From Hyphochytrium catenoides (taxonomy: Eukaryota; Sar; Hyphochytriomycetes; Hyphochytriales; Hyphochytriaceae), in NCBI GenBank assembly GCA_900088475.1, contig FLMG01004315.1, positions 1 to 64,000 on the forward strand: a stretch of 64,000 nucleotides of DNA, read 5' to 3'. Shown here in pieces: positions 47,501 through 59,041 of this stretch. Positions within the stretch are counted from its first letter, which is position 1. Each line of letters starts with the position of its first letter. The notes below the pieces were generated by a model. It was given only the letters and a program-made list of their open reading frames with translations. It was not told the origin of the DNA and did not search any database. Both the position numbers and the translations under genes were made by a program.

Positions 47501-50500
47501 GAGACAGAGCGCGAGGTACGTGAAGGAAAAGGAGGGCAGCAAGAGAGGGGGAAAGTCACATAGATAAACTAAAGAGAGAGAGAGACGCGAGGATGAGGGA
47601 GAGATGCGGCAGACAAAATATGAATTCCACTAGACCTCTCTCTCTCTCTGTCTCTGTATCTTTCTCTCTCTGTCTCTCTCTCTCTCACCTGTATAAACTC
47701 CTCATGGCTCACAAGTCCACCTCTCAATGTCACATTAAAGCCTGCAAAAATATCCTCCGACAGGTTGATACCCTTGCTGGCCTTGCTCATCCCTCCCTTG
47801 GTGATGGCGAAGAGCTTGTCAAACACGTCGGGATGACCGTAGTGCATACGGACACCGAACATAGCTAGCATTCTTTGACCAAGTGAGACAAACGACAGCT
47901 CCTGCAGGTAAGAGGACGGGAGAGAGAAGGATCAGAAGGATCACATCTTTACCCTGATAAACGTCTCCCATTCTCCATCTCTCCTTCAATCCTTTTCCTT
48001 CGCCTTTGAAAAGAGCAAAGCCCTCCTCTCGTAGAGACTCTCGCTTATGTTCTTCGAGGGTACTTGATTGTGTTCCTCTCTCTTCTATTCTCTCTCTCTC
48101 CTCTTCCCAGGCCCTCTCTCCGTTTACCTGTATGCCCATAAAGCTCGCAAGGTTGCTGACACCTCCAGTAAAGATGTGCTCCCTCATTCCAATGAGGTAT
48201 ATGGGTGCCTTGGATTTAGACAGCTCCGCCGTGCGGAGAAGGTTTGGCATCTAAGAGTAAGGGAAGTCAAGGACTATCTTAGTCTCAAAGAAAGAAAAGA
48301 CGGAAAGTCCCAAAGGAAGGCACGCTGACACGTCGAAAAAGGTGTTCCGTTGAGGAAGGGAGTCATCAATCAAAGCTGAAGAAGAGAGACAAGGAGAGAC
48401 ACACTCTTGTGAACGGGGAGAGAAAACAGGACAGAGCCTGCATCGTCGAAGGAAGAAAGTAAAGGTGGACGATGGGAGAGCAAAGGCGTCAAACGAAGAT
48501 ACTGTCCGCATCATCTCTCTTGGCCCCGGTCTTCTCTTAGGTACCTTCAGGCACTCTTCCAAGTATCCGTCCTGGTTCATATCAATGACCTGAATCATCT
48601 CTCCCCGAGAGAAGATTATCGCGTGGTTATGGTTCTCAGGCTTTCCCTCTCCGACGATCGGGTTACCCGGGAGTTCCACACGGTAGACTGAAGCCGGAAG
48701 CGTGATGAAGGAGGAGAGTTAGAATGGGTAGCAAATCATAGACATTGGAGGACATTGGAAGCTGAGGGAGAGACAAAGAGACTAAATGGAAGATAGAAGC
48801 TATGAAACATAGCGTACCTTCAACAATCCTATTCTCCATGCTGCGGATCAGCACCGAGTAGAACCTCGGGGGTCCGTCCTTCACCTTCTTGGGCCCGTCC
48901 ACGTAGGCGACTCGCAGGCCTTTGTGCTTGTGCAGCAAGTAATCAATGTCCGCCGCCTGCTGCTTCTGTTCGTCCTTCATTTTACCATAGATCTGACACG
49001 TGCAAACGTAGGAGAACTTTGTATAGACTAGCTCCTTTAAGCGTTGGCAGCGGTTGCATGCACAGCCTCCAAGATGCATATTCTCATTTTCTCCTACAGT
49101 TGTGGAGGATGGAGAAGGAGAGAGTCAGAGGAAGAAAGGGAACGGCGGCAAGATATGAGGCAAAACCCCGAAAGCCACGCTGAAGCAAGCAGGAGATAAA
49201 ATCAAGCAAGAACAAGGGATTCCAAAGAGCCAAGGGAAGGGATCAAGAAACAGGAGGTGAGATAAAAAGCCATCTCTCTCCTTCCGGCTTACCGATTTCC
49301 AGCCAGTGCAGGAACTTGATCGCTTCCTCATTGTACATCATTCCACGCACAGTTCGTGCCAGAGTCTGCCCACGGTAAGAAGCCCAGAGACGAACCTGGA
49401 AGATAGAGGAGAAACAGCAAAGGAAAGACACGCAGATGGCGTAAAGGGAGAGAGGACACTCAGTGAATGAGAGAGGGAGGCGGCCAAGGCAAATAGCCCA
49501 GACCAAGATGGAGTGTTGACAATGAGAAATAAGGAAGAGAAGAAGCTCTTCCACCTCTACTTGGCTCATGGTCTCTATTCTCACCTCGTCTGGCGCCTGC
49601 TGGACAGCTGAGAGAGCATCTTTAGCCTTTATTCTCTCCAAGAAGTTGGCCCACTCGAAGGGGTAGATCGTGGCTAAGTAGAAGAGAAGACCCATCTGGT
49701 CCTCGTTGACATCCATCAAGTCTAGGCAAAATCGAACAGAGAGAGGGGAGCAAGATAGCGGCAGAGGGAGAAGAGGTGAAGGAGAAAGTGAAGGCTGGTA
49801 TCGAGCCTTTGTTTTCTCGTCTGTTCTGCTTCTAGTACATCTCCTTTCTTCCTCCTTGAAGACTAGCTTTCGCTCCTTCTGTCCCCTCCTTCTCGACCTC
49901 TTCACTCTTTTCTTTCCTCTCCTGCCAACTTTCTTACCCTTGATGCTGTACATGACAATCTCGGAGTAGTACGGGGTGGCGACAGACAAGGACTTCATCT
50001 GCTTGATGGACGTCGCGGTTGGCATGTCCATAAACATCGAATTGCAGAAGAATCGTAACCTCCGCCTGCCTTCCTCGCTACGAGGCTCAGCGTCCTGCAA
50101 GCCAAGGGTTAGCGCGAAAGGATGAAAGAAGAACATAAAAGAAATGAGAGATAAAGAGGGATTTCATTGATGAAGGAAGCGGCTGCTGCTGACCATATTG
50201 TCCACAGTGAGCAGATAATATGCCCGAGTCACAACGTCCGTGGCGGCTTTATCATTCACCACTCGGTGCAGCTGCTGAGAGGCGTAGGTCTGGTTCTCTC
50301 CAGGGAAGAAGAAGGAATCGGGCTGCGGTAGCCGTACACAGAGAGGAAGAGAGACACAAGTTGGCGGAGAGAGTAAGAAACCGATCAGTGTAGTGACTGG
50401 TAATGTCGTCCGAGCATTTGCATTCTCCTATGAACCTCAACAGATGCCTCTTACTCCTTCTACTGTCTATCTTCAGTCGCCCTGAGCCTATTCTTACCTT

Positions 50501-52945
50501 GAGCGGAGTATCGCTAAGGATCTGGACCATGGCTGGCTGTTTCTTTAGAACGCCCTTCAACGCATTCAGGACGCTCTCCACGTGGTCGATGACGAAGTAT
50601 AACCCTCGCTGGAACTTTATGGAGGACATCGGAACATCTCGAGGAACGTCAAGTAGAGACTGTCGAGAGTAAGAGTGAGTCGGAGGGAAGAATCGAGAGA
50701 GCAGAGTGCGAGAGATAGACAGAACGGGATCAGTTGAGCCAGCGTCAGAGAGAAGGAGAGAAGTCAGCCCAAGGAGGAAAAATGTCGTAAGAATACAGGG
50801 CAGGAGTCACCCACCTTCATCAGCTCCGCGCATGAAGTTCTTAGCTTATGTAGATGGACAAGATTCAGCGCTTTCAATATTGTTCTGAGAGAGGCCGGGG
50901 ATGGAAAAAAGAGAGAGAGAGAGAGAGACGACGTATCAGATGGAGTCAGCACCGAATGGCATCCGCACTAAGTCCATATCAAGTGCTTACCCGCTGACCA
51001 CCTGCTCCTCTAAGAACTGGAGGACTTCCTCAATTTCTTTATGCATTGGGCCTAGTAAGGAGACGAGTGAGGGAGAGAAAGGTTAGGAACCCTAAGCCAA
51101 CTACATCGGCCTTGAGAGGAGGAAGTGGGTTAAACCTAGTAGCTGACGAGAAGGGAAGAGGGCGACGGAGAGCGGGAACTAAGAGCAAAAATAGACGAGA
51201 ACGTGGGGACAGAAGAGCGAGTCCTGACCTAGTAGAATTCTTATCACTTGGGACGTGAACTTGTAAGACCCGAGAACTGCTTCCACTCGAAGGTCATCCT
51301 TCGTTAGCCGCTCGTTGAGGATACTCTCCACACGCTGAATTGGCTTGTCTTTTGTCTACAGGCAGTGAGATATTAGTAAGGAGGCGAGTAGAGGGGAGAG
51401 AAAGAAAGAGAGAGAGTATGACAGAGAGAGAGAATATGACAAAGAGAGACAAAGCGAGCATGCATATAGAGAAAGACAGCTGTGTCACACAGAATAATGA
51501 GCTCGTTATATATTGGAACAAAGAGTACGGAAGTGCTAGACAGCGTCACTCCTTGCGAGCTGCTTCAGGCGTGGCACTATCAGCCAATCGCGCCTCAAAT
51601 ATCTCCCTTTTTTGGACTTTTCTCTTTGTGCGGTAACGTCTTACCTTCTTCTTGTCCTGGGCAATCTTCTCGGCTATGGTGGCACACTCCACGATAATGT
51701 CAATGGACTCGTCCAGCTTCCCTGCTGAGAGGAAGGCTGGGGTGTACAGCCGCCTGTGCTCTCCCTTATCGTCGTCAATCAGATAGCTAGAAGAGAGGAA
51801 CAAACCAGCGAGAGAAAGAATGGAGGAACGATCACCGCGTTGCGTTGCTAATTGTTTGCCTAACTCTTTCAACGCTATCAACACGGCCTTCCCTATACCG
51901 TCTCTCTTTGTCACCCTCGCTTCGTCCTCCCCTCTCCCTTCTTCTGCACCTTTCTCTTTCTACACTTCCTTTCTTGTTCCCCTTACCTGAGAACATTGAG
52001 CTCTCTGTTACTGATGATATCTGCCTCCCGAAGTGAGAGAAGACATCGATTCCAGGCCATTGCGAAGGAGATAGTTCTTTCGAAAGCTGAGAAGAGGATA
52101 GAGCGCAGACAAAAGGACCAGAACGAGTGAGCGCAGGAGGCAAAAAGCTCAAATAAAAGAGAGACAGGACGGATGTCATTCTATAGCACTCTGTCATTCC
52201 TCCAGTACCTGCTCCACTCAGTCCACTGACGCTCGACATGGCGCTAAAACCCGAAGACCGACGGTTGTTCCCTTGAAGTCCATTCTGAGGCGTGGCCATG
52301 GCAGAATAGGGAGCAGACTCCGCTGAAAAGAGGGACCGCAAGGTGAGGACAGACGGCGCCAGACGAGGCAAAGATATAGAGAGTCCAGAAGGAGAGACCA
52401 TCGAATAAAGGATAGTAAGGAGGAAGGGTCAGTTTCTCTGCTTCCTTACATCTGTTCCCATTCTCCGCCTCCTCCGGCAGTCTCTCCAGCAAGGCTGCGT
52501 ACTTGGCTGTCTCCACCACGAGAGGCTGGGGGCCTGAGGTGTAAGAAATTCGTTCGAAATGGCGAAGCGGAAGGGCAGCGTTCTCCACCACCGCGCCCTT
52601 TGTTTTCTTCTTCTTCTTCTTCTTCTTTTTCTCTTCTTCGGCAGCTTCAGCATCGTGGATGTTTGGCACCATTTTCTTGTTGAACTCTGCCGCCACGGAC
52701 TTGAACGTCTGTCGAAGGATGCGGAAGGAACGAACTTCTCCAACCTGGAGAAAGTACGCATGAGAAAGGGATTGGCAAAGGAGATATACAGCTCTTTAGG
52801 CAAGGACTCTTAGGTAAGGACGGCGAACAGACGGAGAGAGAGAGACTGAATACACAGACAGATTGCCGGATAGCGAAGGGAGAGAGTTTTATGCAATGAC
52901 AACTCATCACGAAGAAATGGAAAGAACAAAGAGAGAGAGACAGAT

Positions 52946-52980
<35 letters not shown>

Positions 52981-55900
52981 TAAACCGCGAGCGAAAGACC
53001 GAGCGCGAGAGACAGATAGTGAGAGTGAGAAGCAAGGAAGGGAAGAGAGAGAGAGTGTAAGACAGACAGACAGAGGAAACTAGATAGCAAAACCTAAAGG
53101 AGCGCCCATGGTGCCACTAACCTTGAGGTTGAACCCTTTGATCCCTCCAACTACCACTGAGAAGATGGAGTACCAGATCTGAATGTCATACATGAAGACA
53201 ACGAAGGAAGGCAGCCACAGCGCCAGGAGATAGTCAATGTTATGCAGCCCTGGAGAGAGACAGACGCGGGAAAGGTACAACTATAGTCAGCAGGGCTGTG
53301 GTCAGAGAGCCAACGATCCAGAAAATACGTAGAGCATAGCTCCACAGAGGGAGAGGAAGACGGCGAATGTACGTAGTTAAGTCATGGAAACACATTCCAA
53401 CAGAGAGAAAAAAGTGAGGCAGCTGAAGCCGAGTTGGAGAGAAAGAAACCGAGAGCAAGGAAGAGAGAACGACGATCATGAGGGCCGGAGAGAGGCATGA
53501 AATTAACCTCCCAAGCTCTTGTAGAAGGAACAAAGGCTATGGACTTGAGGAGGAGACCTTACCGACAGGCAGCAGGAACCTATAGTAGGCAATGCCAAGA
53601 GAGTCTGGATAGTACCATATGAACATGGAGGCCTCTACCAAGGCCTTGATCATAAAGGTATAACTTGCGAATAGCTTCAGCGCAATCAGAGCCTGGAGTT
53701 AAGAAGAAGAGAGAGAGAGGCAGACGATTAGAAAGAGAGAGAATGAGCCCGCGGAAGGTGCGTGAGTGATTAGCGCTCGGGAATATCCGTATATATGCCC
53801 TCAATCTTACCAGCCAGAAAAACATCGTCTTCATGGACATTGAGAACGGGACTCGCATAGATTTGCCTACAAAGCCGACAGACATTCTGCTGAAGATTCT
53901 TCGCTGGAGCTCAGTGACGAAGAGGATGAGCACCAGTCCGATGCCTGGCCCCGGGATGAAGAGACAGAGATACCGTTAAAAGAGATCTTGTGGAAGAGAG
54001 GATGGGTCGAACTCAAGACCCGCTACTCGCTCTATCTACAGCTAGTGATCTACTTTGGCGATGTCTTTTTCACTCTGCTATCTCTTTTTCTCTCTTTTTC
54101 TCTCTTCTTGTTTCTCTCTCTCTGTCTCTACTTCCTTCTATATCTCCCTCTTCATACCTCCTGCGCCAACCAGCATGGCCATGTCACTGTTAGGGTTGCT
54201 GATCACTCCCTGGGCAAGGCTCACGAAAGTAGAAGAAGAATCGATGCCAATGCCGCACATGCCGCAGTTGAGATAGCCATCCCCGCTCTCTCCTATAATC
54301 TTTAACGCTCTCTCTTTCCAGGTGGGGAAGCATGTCGACTGATCATACACCTGAGCCGCTGACGTGGACTTGGAAGTCCGGTCAAACGTAGTGAAGTTGC
54401 CTTGAACCTAAGCGCCATTACATTGTTAAACGGGGTCAAAGACGAGGGAAAATAGACACGAGAGAAGGAAGAAGCTTATAAAGACGATGACGAGATCAAC
54501 ATAGACAACCAGAAGAAGAAAGGGCGGCGTGAGACAGTACCTGAAAGCACTTCTCAATCCTGTCCAAGTAGCAGGAGCAGCGTCCGGAAGTCTTCGTGAC
54601 GCACGAATCAGCGTATCCCGAGATCTAGGGACGGGTTGAGAACGTTAGCAACATTAGCAGAGTGAGTGAAGGGGCGACATGGGCCCAAGAGTAAAGTAGG
54701 AGGAGGATGGAGCTCTCTACGTGTAGCTTCCGGCCCCTTCTTTTCGTCCCGCGTCTCCCTCTTGATTAAGTTTGCCGTTGTCTTCTGCGCTCTCTGCACT
54801 TCCTCTCTTCTTCTCACTCTTTGTTATCTAACGGCCTTACAGCGCTCACCTGTCCGAAGTCCACGACTCCGATGAGGTCATTGAAGTCTCGAGGAAGAGA
54901 TGCAAATCGTCTCTTTGCCGTGGCAGATGCGTCGCCGACGGGAGACATACCTTATACAAGGCAGAGGCAATAAGAGAGGATGAAAGAGGGAGAAAGAGTC
55001 TTTGTGAGAGAGGATACCCTCCTAGTGTTGTGTGCCTATATGTTCGCCTTCTCACTTGTCCTTTCGTCTTTTTCTCTCTTGTCCCCTTCTGGATGTCCTC
55101 ATAGTTCTGGGCTTCGCACTATCGCGTGTTGAACCTTCTTTCTCCTTCATTCTCTCTCTCTCTCGTGCGTCTATGTGTTCATTCGTCGGTGTATCTGACC
55201 TAAGCAAACAGCCAGCATGACAGGGTTGCAGGTCTTTGGGAACGTAGTGCTTGCAGTCTCCGCAGAGCCTTCGCGATAGAACTTGTGGCCAAGGATCTCA
55301 AGCTTCATGTTTGCTGGCGACTGCTGGAGCTTGTACAGGATCCTACAGTGGAGCAAAAGTTAGACAACGGTAGCACGAAAGAAGCAGCAGATTTGACTGT
55401 GTCTGACAGAGAGAACAATAAGGGTCCAAGCTAGGACAATGGGCAAGCGGCTGACAATAGAAGAAAGCTAGAAAGGAGGAGAGAGAGAGACACCGTAGAG
55501 GAGTTAAGAGCCAGAGAGAACAAGAAGTAACAGAACAGAAGAGTGACATACATGGCTTCAGGACAAAGTATTGTCATGTTAACGGCGAACGCAATGCACG
55601 CCAGGAAGAGCGAGCAGGAAAAGTAGAAGACACGGCGGTAAGACAGAATAGCCCGCATCCAGCTTCTGGTCTCAGTGAACGTCTTCCTTGCGACCATGGG
55701 CTTTCCCTTCTTGTCCACCTTGCTGAACGCTTCCGAGACAGTGTTCGGATCATACTTTAGGCACTTCTTCGTCCAGAAGAACTAGCAATGGGAGAAAAGA
55801 AATAGCGAAAAACAGGGCGAAGTGGGAAAAGAGAGGGAAGTTAGCTAAACAGTCGAGATCTCAATCGTCAAAGTCGTGTCCTTCGTCAACTTCTAACTCT

Positions 55901-58010
55901 GTCTCACTCTTTAACATTTTTCTCGCCCTCTCTGTCTCTCTCTCTCTGTCCTTTCTCGAACTTTATCTCTGCCTCTCCCTCTCCTCTGTCTCTGTCTTCG
56001 CACCCTTTCGCTTCTTCTCTCCTTCTCCTCTTATGGTTGCAGCACCGCTTTCCTCCCTGTCTAAACTCCCCGGCCTACCTCATTGAAGTCATCATAGTTC
56101 CTGATCTCGCAGTGATCCGCCCGCGCGCCCTTCTGGGTCTTCTTGTTATTGTCCTTGTTGAGCTCGTCGTATAGAGGCTTGACGATGGTAGTAAGGAATG
56201 TCCCTGCAGAGCGGACGACATTGAGAGTAAGAAACATGCAGAGATACTCGAAGCAAGTGGGAGTAGAACGAAGAGGCCCAAAATATGAGAGAGACTGCTA
56301 GCTGGACGCTAGATGTCTAGGCTCGTACCAGGCTCTGCGGGCTCGAAAGAGCGGCCACTTGATGAGATAGCTGTGGCGTTCATCTTGTGAAATAGGAAGC
56401 ATAGATACCTGTTGCAAAGAGGAAGAGAGCGACAAAAGAGAGAGTCAGACAGAGAGAGAGAAAAAAGAAAGGCAGGTGGAGAGATACAAAGAGAGAGAAG
56501 AGGCGAGGGAGAACAAAGAGTTAGGGGTCACTCCAGTGCCGAGCCCCAGCTTCCCGTATTAGATAAGACATTCCCTTTCTTTTCTTGTGGGTTCGCTCTT
56601 TTCGCCTCCACCTAGAATCCGCTCTCCTCTTCTAGCTCCTTTCCCTGTCTTCTCCTTCTGACTTACTCTGGCATTTGTCTCATGTTGGCTGCCTCTCCCC
56701 ATATAAGCATGAACAGAGCAATGTCCACAATGGGCTCTGGACCAAAGACGGGCTTACAGCCCAGGTGTTTGCACCACTGCTTGTAATTATCAAAGAGCTT
56801 TGTATGCAGCTGTGAGATTGCTCCCTTGAGAGGATCCTCCTCTCTCTGTCCGCCTCTTCCTCCATCTCTCTGCCTAGCTCTACCGTCCGCCGTGGAGGTT
56901 ATGCCTGCGGCCGAACGAAGAGAGTCGAGATAGGCGGGTGTTTCTAGCTGATACTTCAAGTTCTGAAGGAGAAAGACGATGTGCTCTTTCTGATTCATCA
57001 CGTTCTGCTCCTGGAAGCCAAAGAGACGGCTGAGAAAGTGACAGACTTCTCCGCAGACCGTTGACCTAAAGAGAAGTCATGCCCGAACAGAGGGAGAAAT
57101 ATTCAAAGACGAAGGCGATGTTGATGTTATGTTAGAAAAATGGCAAGACAAAGGGAGAGTGTGATCCAGACTAGCAATCGAGAGAGCAGCACACCGTCAC
57201 AGCAAGCTTAAGGTTAGGGATAAGAAAGTAAACTCCATCCTTCGGAGCGCGGAGTGGGAACGCTTCCACCAAGAAGGCAGAGGTAAGAAACCGAATGTAG
57301 AGACACGAAGAGATTGGGGGAAGATGAGTGGCACAAGCTCAGACTCTTACTTATTTAGAGCTTCAATGACAGGAGCGAAGTCAGCCGGTGGGCTCCTCCA
57401 ATCTAGATAGTTCAATCTCACGGCCGCGTCGCCTCTGTTCAGCATAACATTGGAAGGAGACGCAGGGTTCATAAAGTGGGTCATCTCCCTTTCGTCTCCC
57501 CCTGACCCTCCTTCTTGTTCTCCCCCTGCCGCGGGCTGCGGCATCTGCTGTTTGATCATCTTGACATAGCGCTTGATCTTCTTGTTCAACTTAGTTGCCT
57601 CCTCCTGCTCCTCCTCTGAGAACTGGATCTCCATGGCGAACTCCATTAGCTTTACAGCTGTCTTTAGGCTTTGGTCCGAAGCTAGAAGAAGCAGACAAGT
57701 AGAGTAAGTTTGTGACCATAGAGGAAGTGAGGAGAGATGACACAGGAAGTGCAGGCCAGTCAAGATGATCAATGATCAAGTGTAGGCCTGCTAAGCAATG
57801 GAATATCCTCAGAAGGCAGAGATGAGCGATATTATTGAACAAAGGCTCCGATACGAAGGCTGGACATCGGGAGACACCTGTGGAATCGCCTTGGGACTGT
57901 GCCGTGATGCCCGCATTGACAAGGCTCGTCGCCTTCGTCCATAGTGCTTTCTGGCGCTCAAGCGGGGGAAGACTGCGAGTATCTTTGATAATAGATGCTG
58001 CGGTCTCCAT
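44539..58010 (-). CDS. GSL: Callose / 1,3-beta-glucan synthase (GT48)
   Basis: Membrane enzyme that polymerises 1,3-beta-glucan from UDP-glucose. The model has 37 exons and 2103 aa with consistent phases; the first is 57878-58010, then 57351-57681 and 56667-57065, and the last is 44539-45086. The FKS1 domain is marked by [20 protein letters not shown] and [18 protein letters not shown]. An N-terminal membrane block includes [20 protein letters not shown]. The cytosolic GT48 domain has [117 protein letters not shown] and [13 protein letters not shown]. Next come [15 protein letters not shown] and the C-terminal membrane helices with [15 protein letters not shown]. Oddities are a nine-lysine run, a Ser/Gly linker, a Cys-rich insert ([13 protein letters not shown]) and a Gly/Lys tail. 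The start has a good Kozak context, but a further upstream exon near 58.14-58.18 kb cannot be excluded. Confidence 0.95.
47428..47688 (-). repeat. Intron with opposed GA and CT runs (potential hairpin)
   Basis: This callose synthase intron (between coding exons 47689-47901 and 47187-47427) carries a long CT-rich run on the plus strand at about 47636-47688 and a GA-rich run at about 47572-47590. In the transcript the GA-rich part begins at the donor, followed by a CT-rich part about 50 nt later. The two could pair imperfectly. Confidence 0.6.
52937..52981. repeat. (GT)n(GA)n compound microsatellite in a callose synthase intron
   Basis: Plus strand shows a run of gt dinucleotides followed directly by a run of ga dinucleotides, inside the intron between coding exons 53122-53249 and 52450-52744. 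On the transcribed strand this reads (TC)n(AC)n. Confidence 0.85.
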
Positions 58011-58840
58011 CTTTTATGGATTAACAGATCTCGCTGTTGTCTCTTCCGTCGACTTATCTCCGTTGAAAACGTCGGAGGCAGGTTGATACGGAGAGACAAC
58101 CGTGAGGCCAGAAAGAAGGACTCAGTATTCTTCGTAGTAGTCCCTCTCTAATTTTCTTCTATAAACCTCATGAAGCTGCAATGTGTGCTCCAGAGGAAGA
58201 AAGAGGCGATGAGTGAAGCGTACTGCGCCACTCTGTCTCTCTCTCTCTCTCTCTCTTGTCGACCGAATCTGGCCTTGGACCAGTCTGCTTCCCAAGGTAG
58301 ATGAGAGAATGCCTCCTAAGCCCTTTGCCTCGCCGTCTTTCTTTTCTGTTCTCTCTCTTTCTCTGGTGCCTGAGGCTCCCCGCAATCTCTCTGGCACGGA
58401 GCAGCGGAGCTGCACTTTCCGCCTCGGTACTATAAGAGTCAGCGCTGCGAAACGACAGCCCAAGAAGAGAGGAGACGGAAGAAGGCAGAAGTCTAGGTGC
58501 AGCAACAAGCCGGAACAGCCTTATAACTGTCTCACTTTCCAGTCACAGAATAAGTCGAACAGCATCTGTCTTTTTTGCTTGCTATAACCTTTCAATACAG
58601 ATCTTCCCTCCCGCTACGGGGAACAGGAGTGTGAATAGAGATCAACAGCCAGAACCAGCAGACAGAGTGATTGACAGAGTGACAAAAGATGGTAAAAGAC
58701 GTGTTGACAACAAGCATAGAGATGGCTGAGAAAGATAGAGGGAAGACATAAAGAAAGAGACGAAAGACTAATAATAAAATGCAAAAAGACGGGAGGATAC
58801 TGCAGGAAGAGCTTTGCCTGAGAGCCAGAACAGACAGAGA
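58011..58840. other. Upstream region of the callose synthase gene
   Basis: The promoter and 5' UTR of the callose synthase gene should lie here. On the minus strand, a frame around 58133-58180 reads LHEVYRRKLERDYYEEY after an acceptor-like site and might be an additional 5' exon, but I could not connect it in phase. A short CT run sits near 58236-58257. Confidence 0.4.
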
Positions 58841-58996
58841 GATAGAGAAAGAGAGAGAGAGAGAGAGGAGGATAGAGAGAGCTAGAGTAGAGGAGAAGAT
58901 GTGAGACGAGAAACGGTGATAGAGAGACAGAGAGATGGCGAGAGAACGAGAGCGATGGAGAGAGCGGGAGAGCGACAGCGAGAGAGAGAGAGAGAA

Positions 58997-59040
<44 letters not shown>
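58841..59040. repeat. Purine (GA)n microsatellite tract
   Basis: About 200 bp of nearly pure ga repeats on the plus strand, with perfect runs at about 58850-58868 and 59003-59037 and an a-rich break at about 58993-59004. Long Leu/Ser open frames on the minus strand and Arg/Glu frames on the plus strand here are by-products of the repeat. Confidence 0.9.

Positions 59041-59041
<1 letters not shown>

Noticed and set aside
52863..53060. Arg/Glu-rich plus-strand frame
   Set aside because: It lies within a callose synthase intron and comes from the GT/GA microsatellite.
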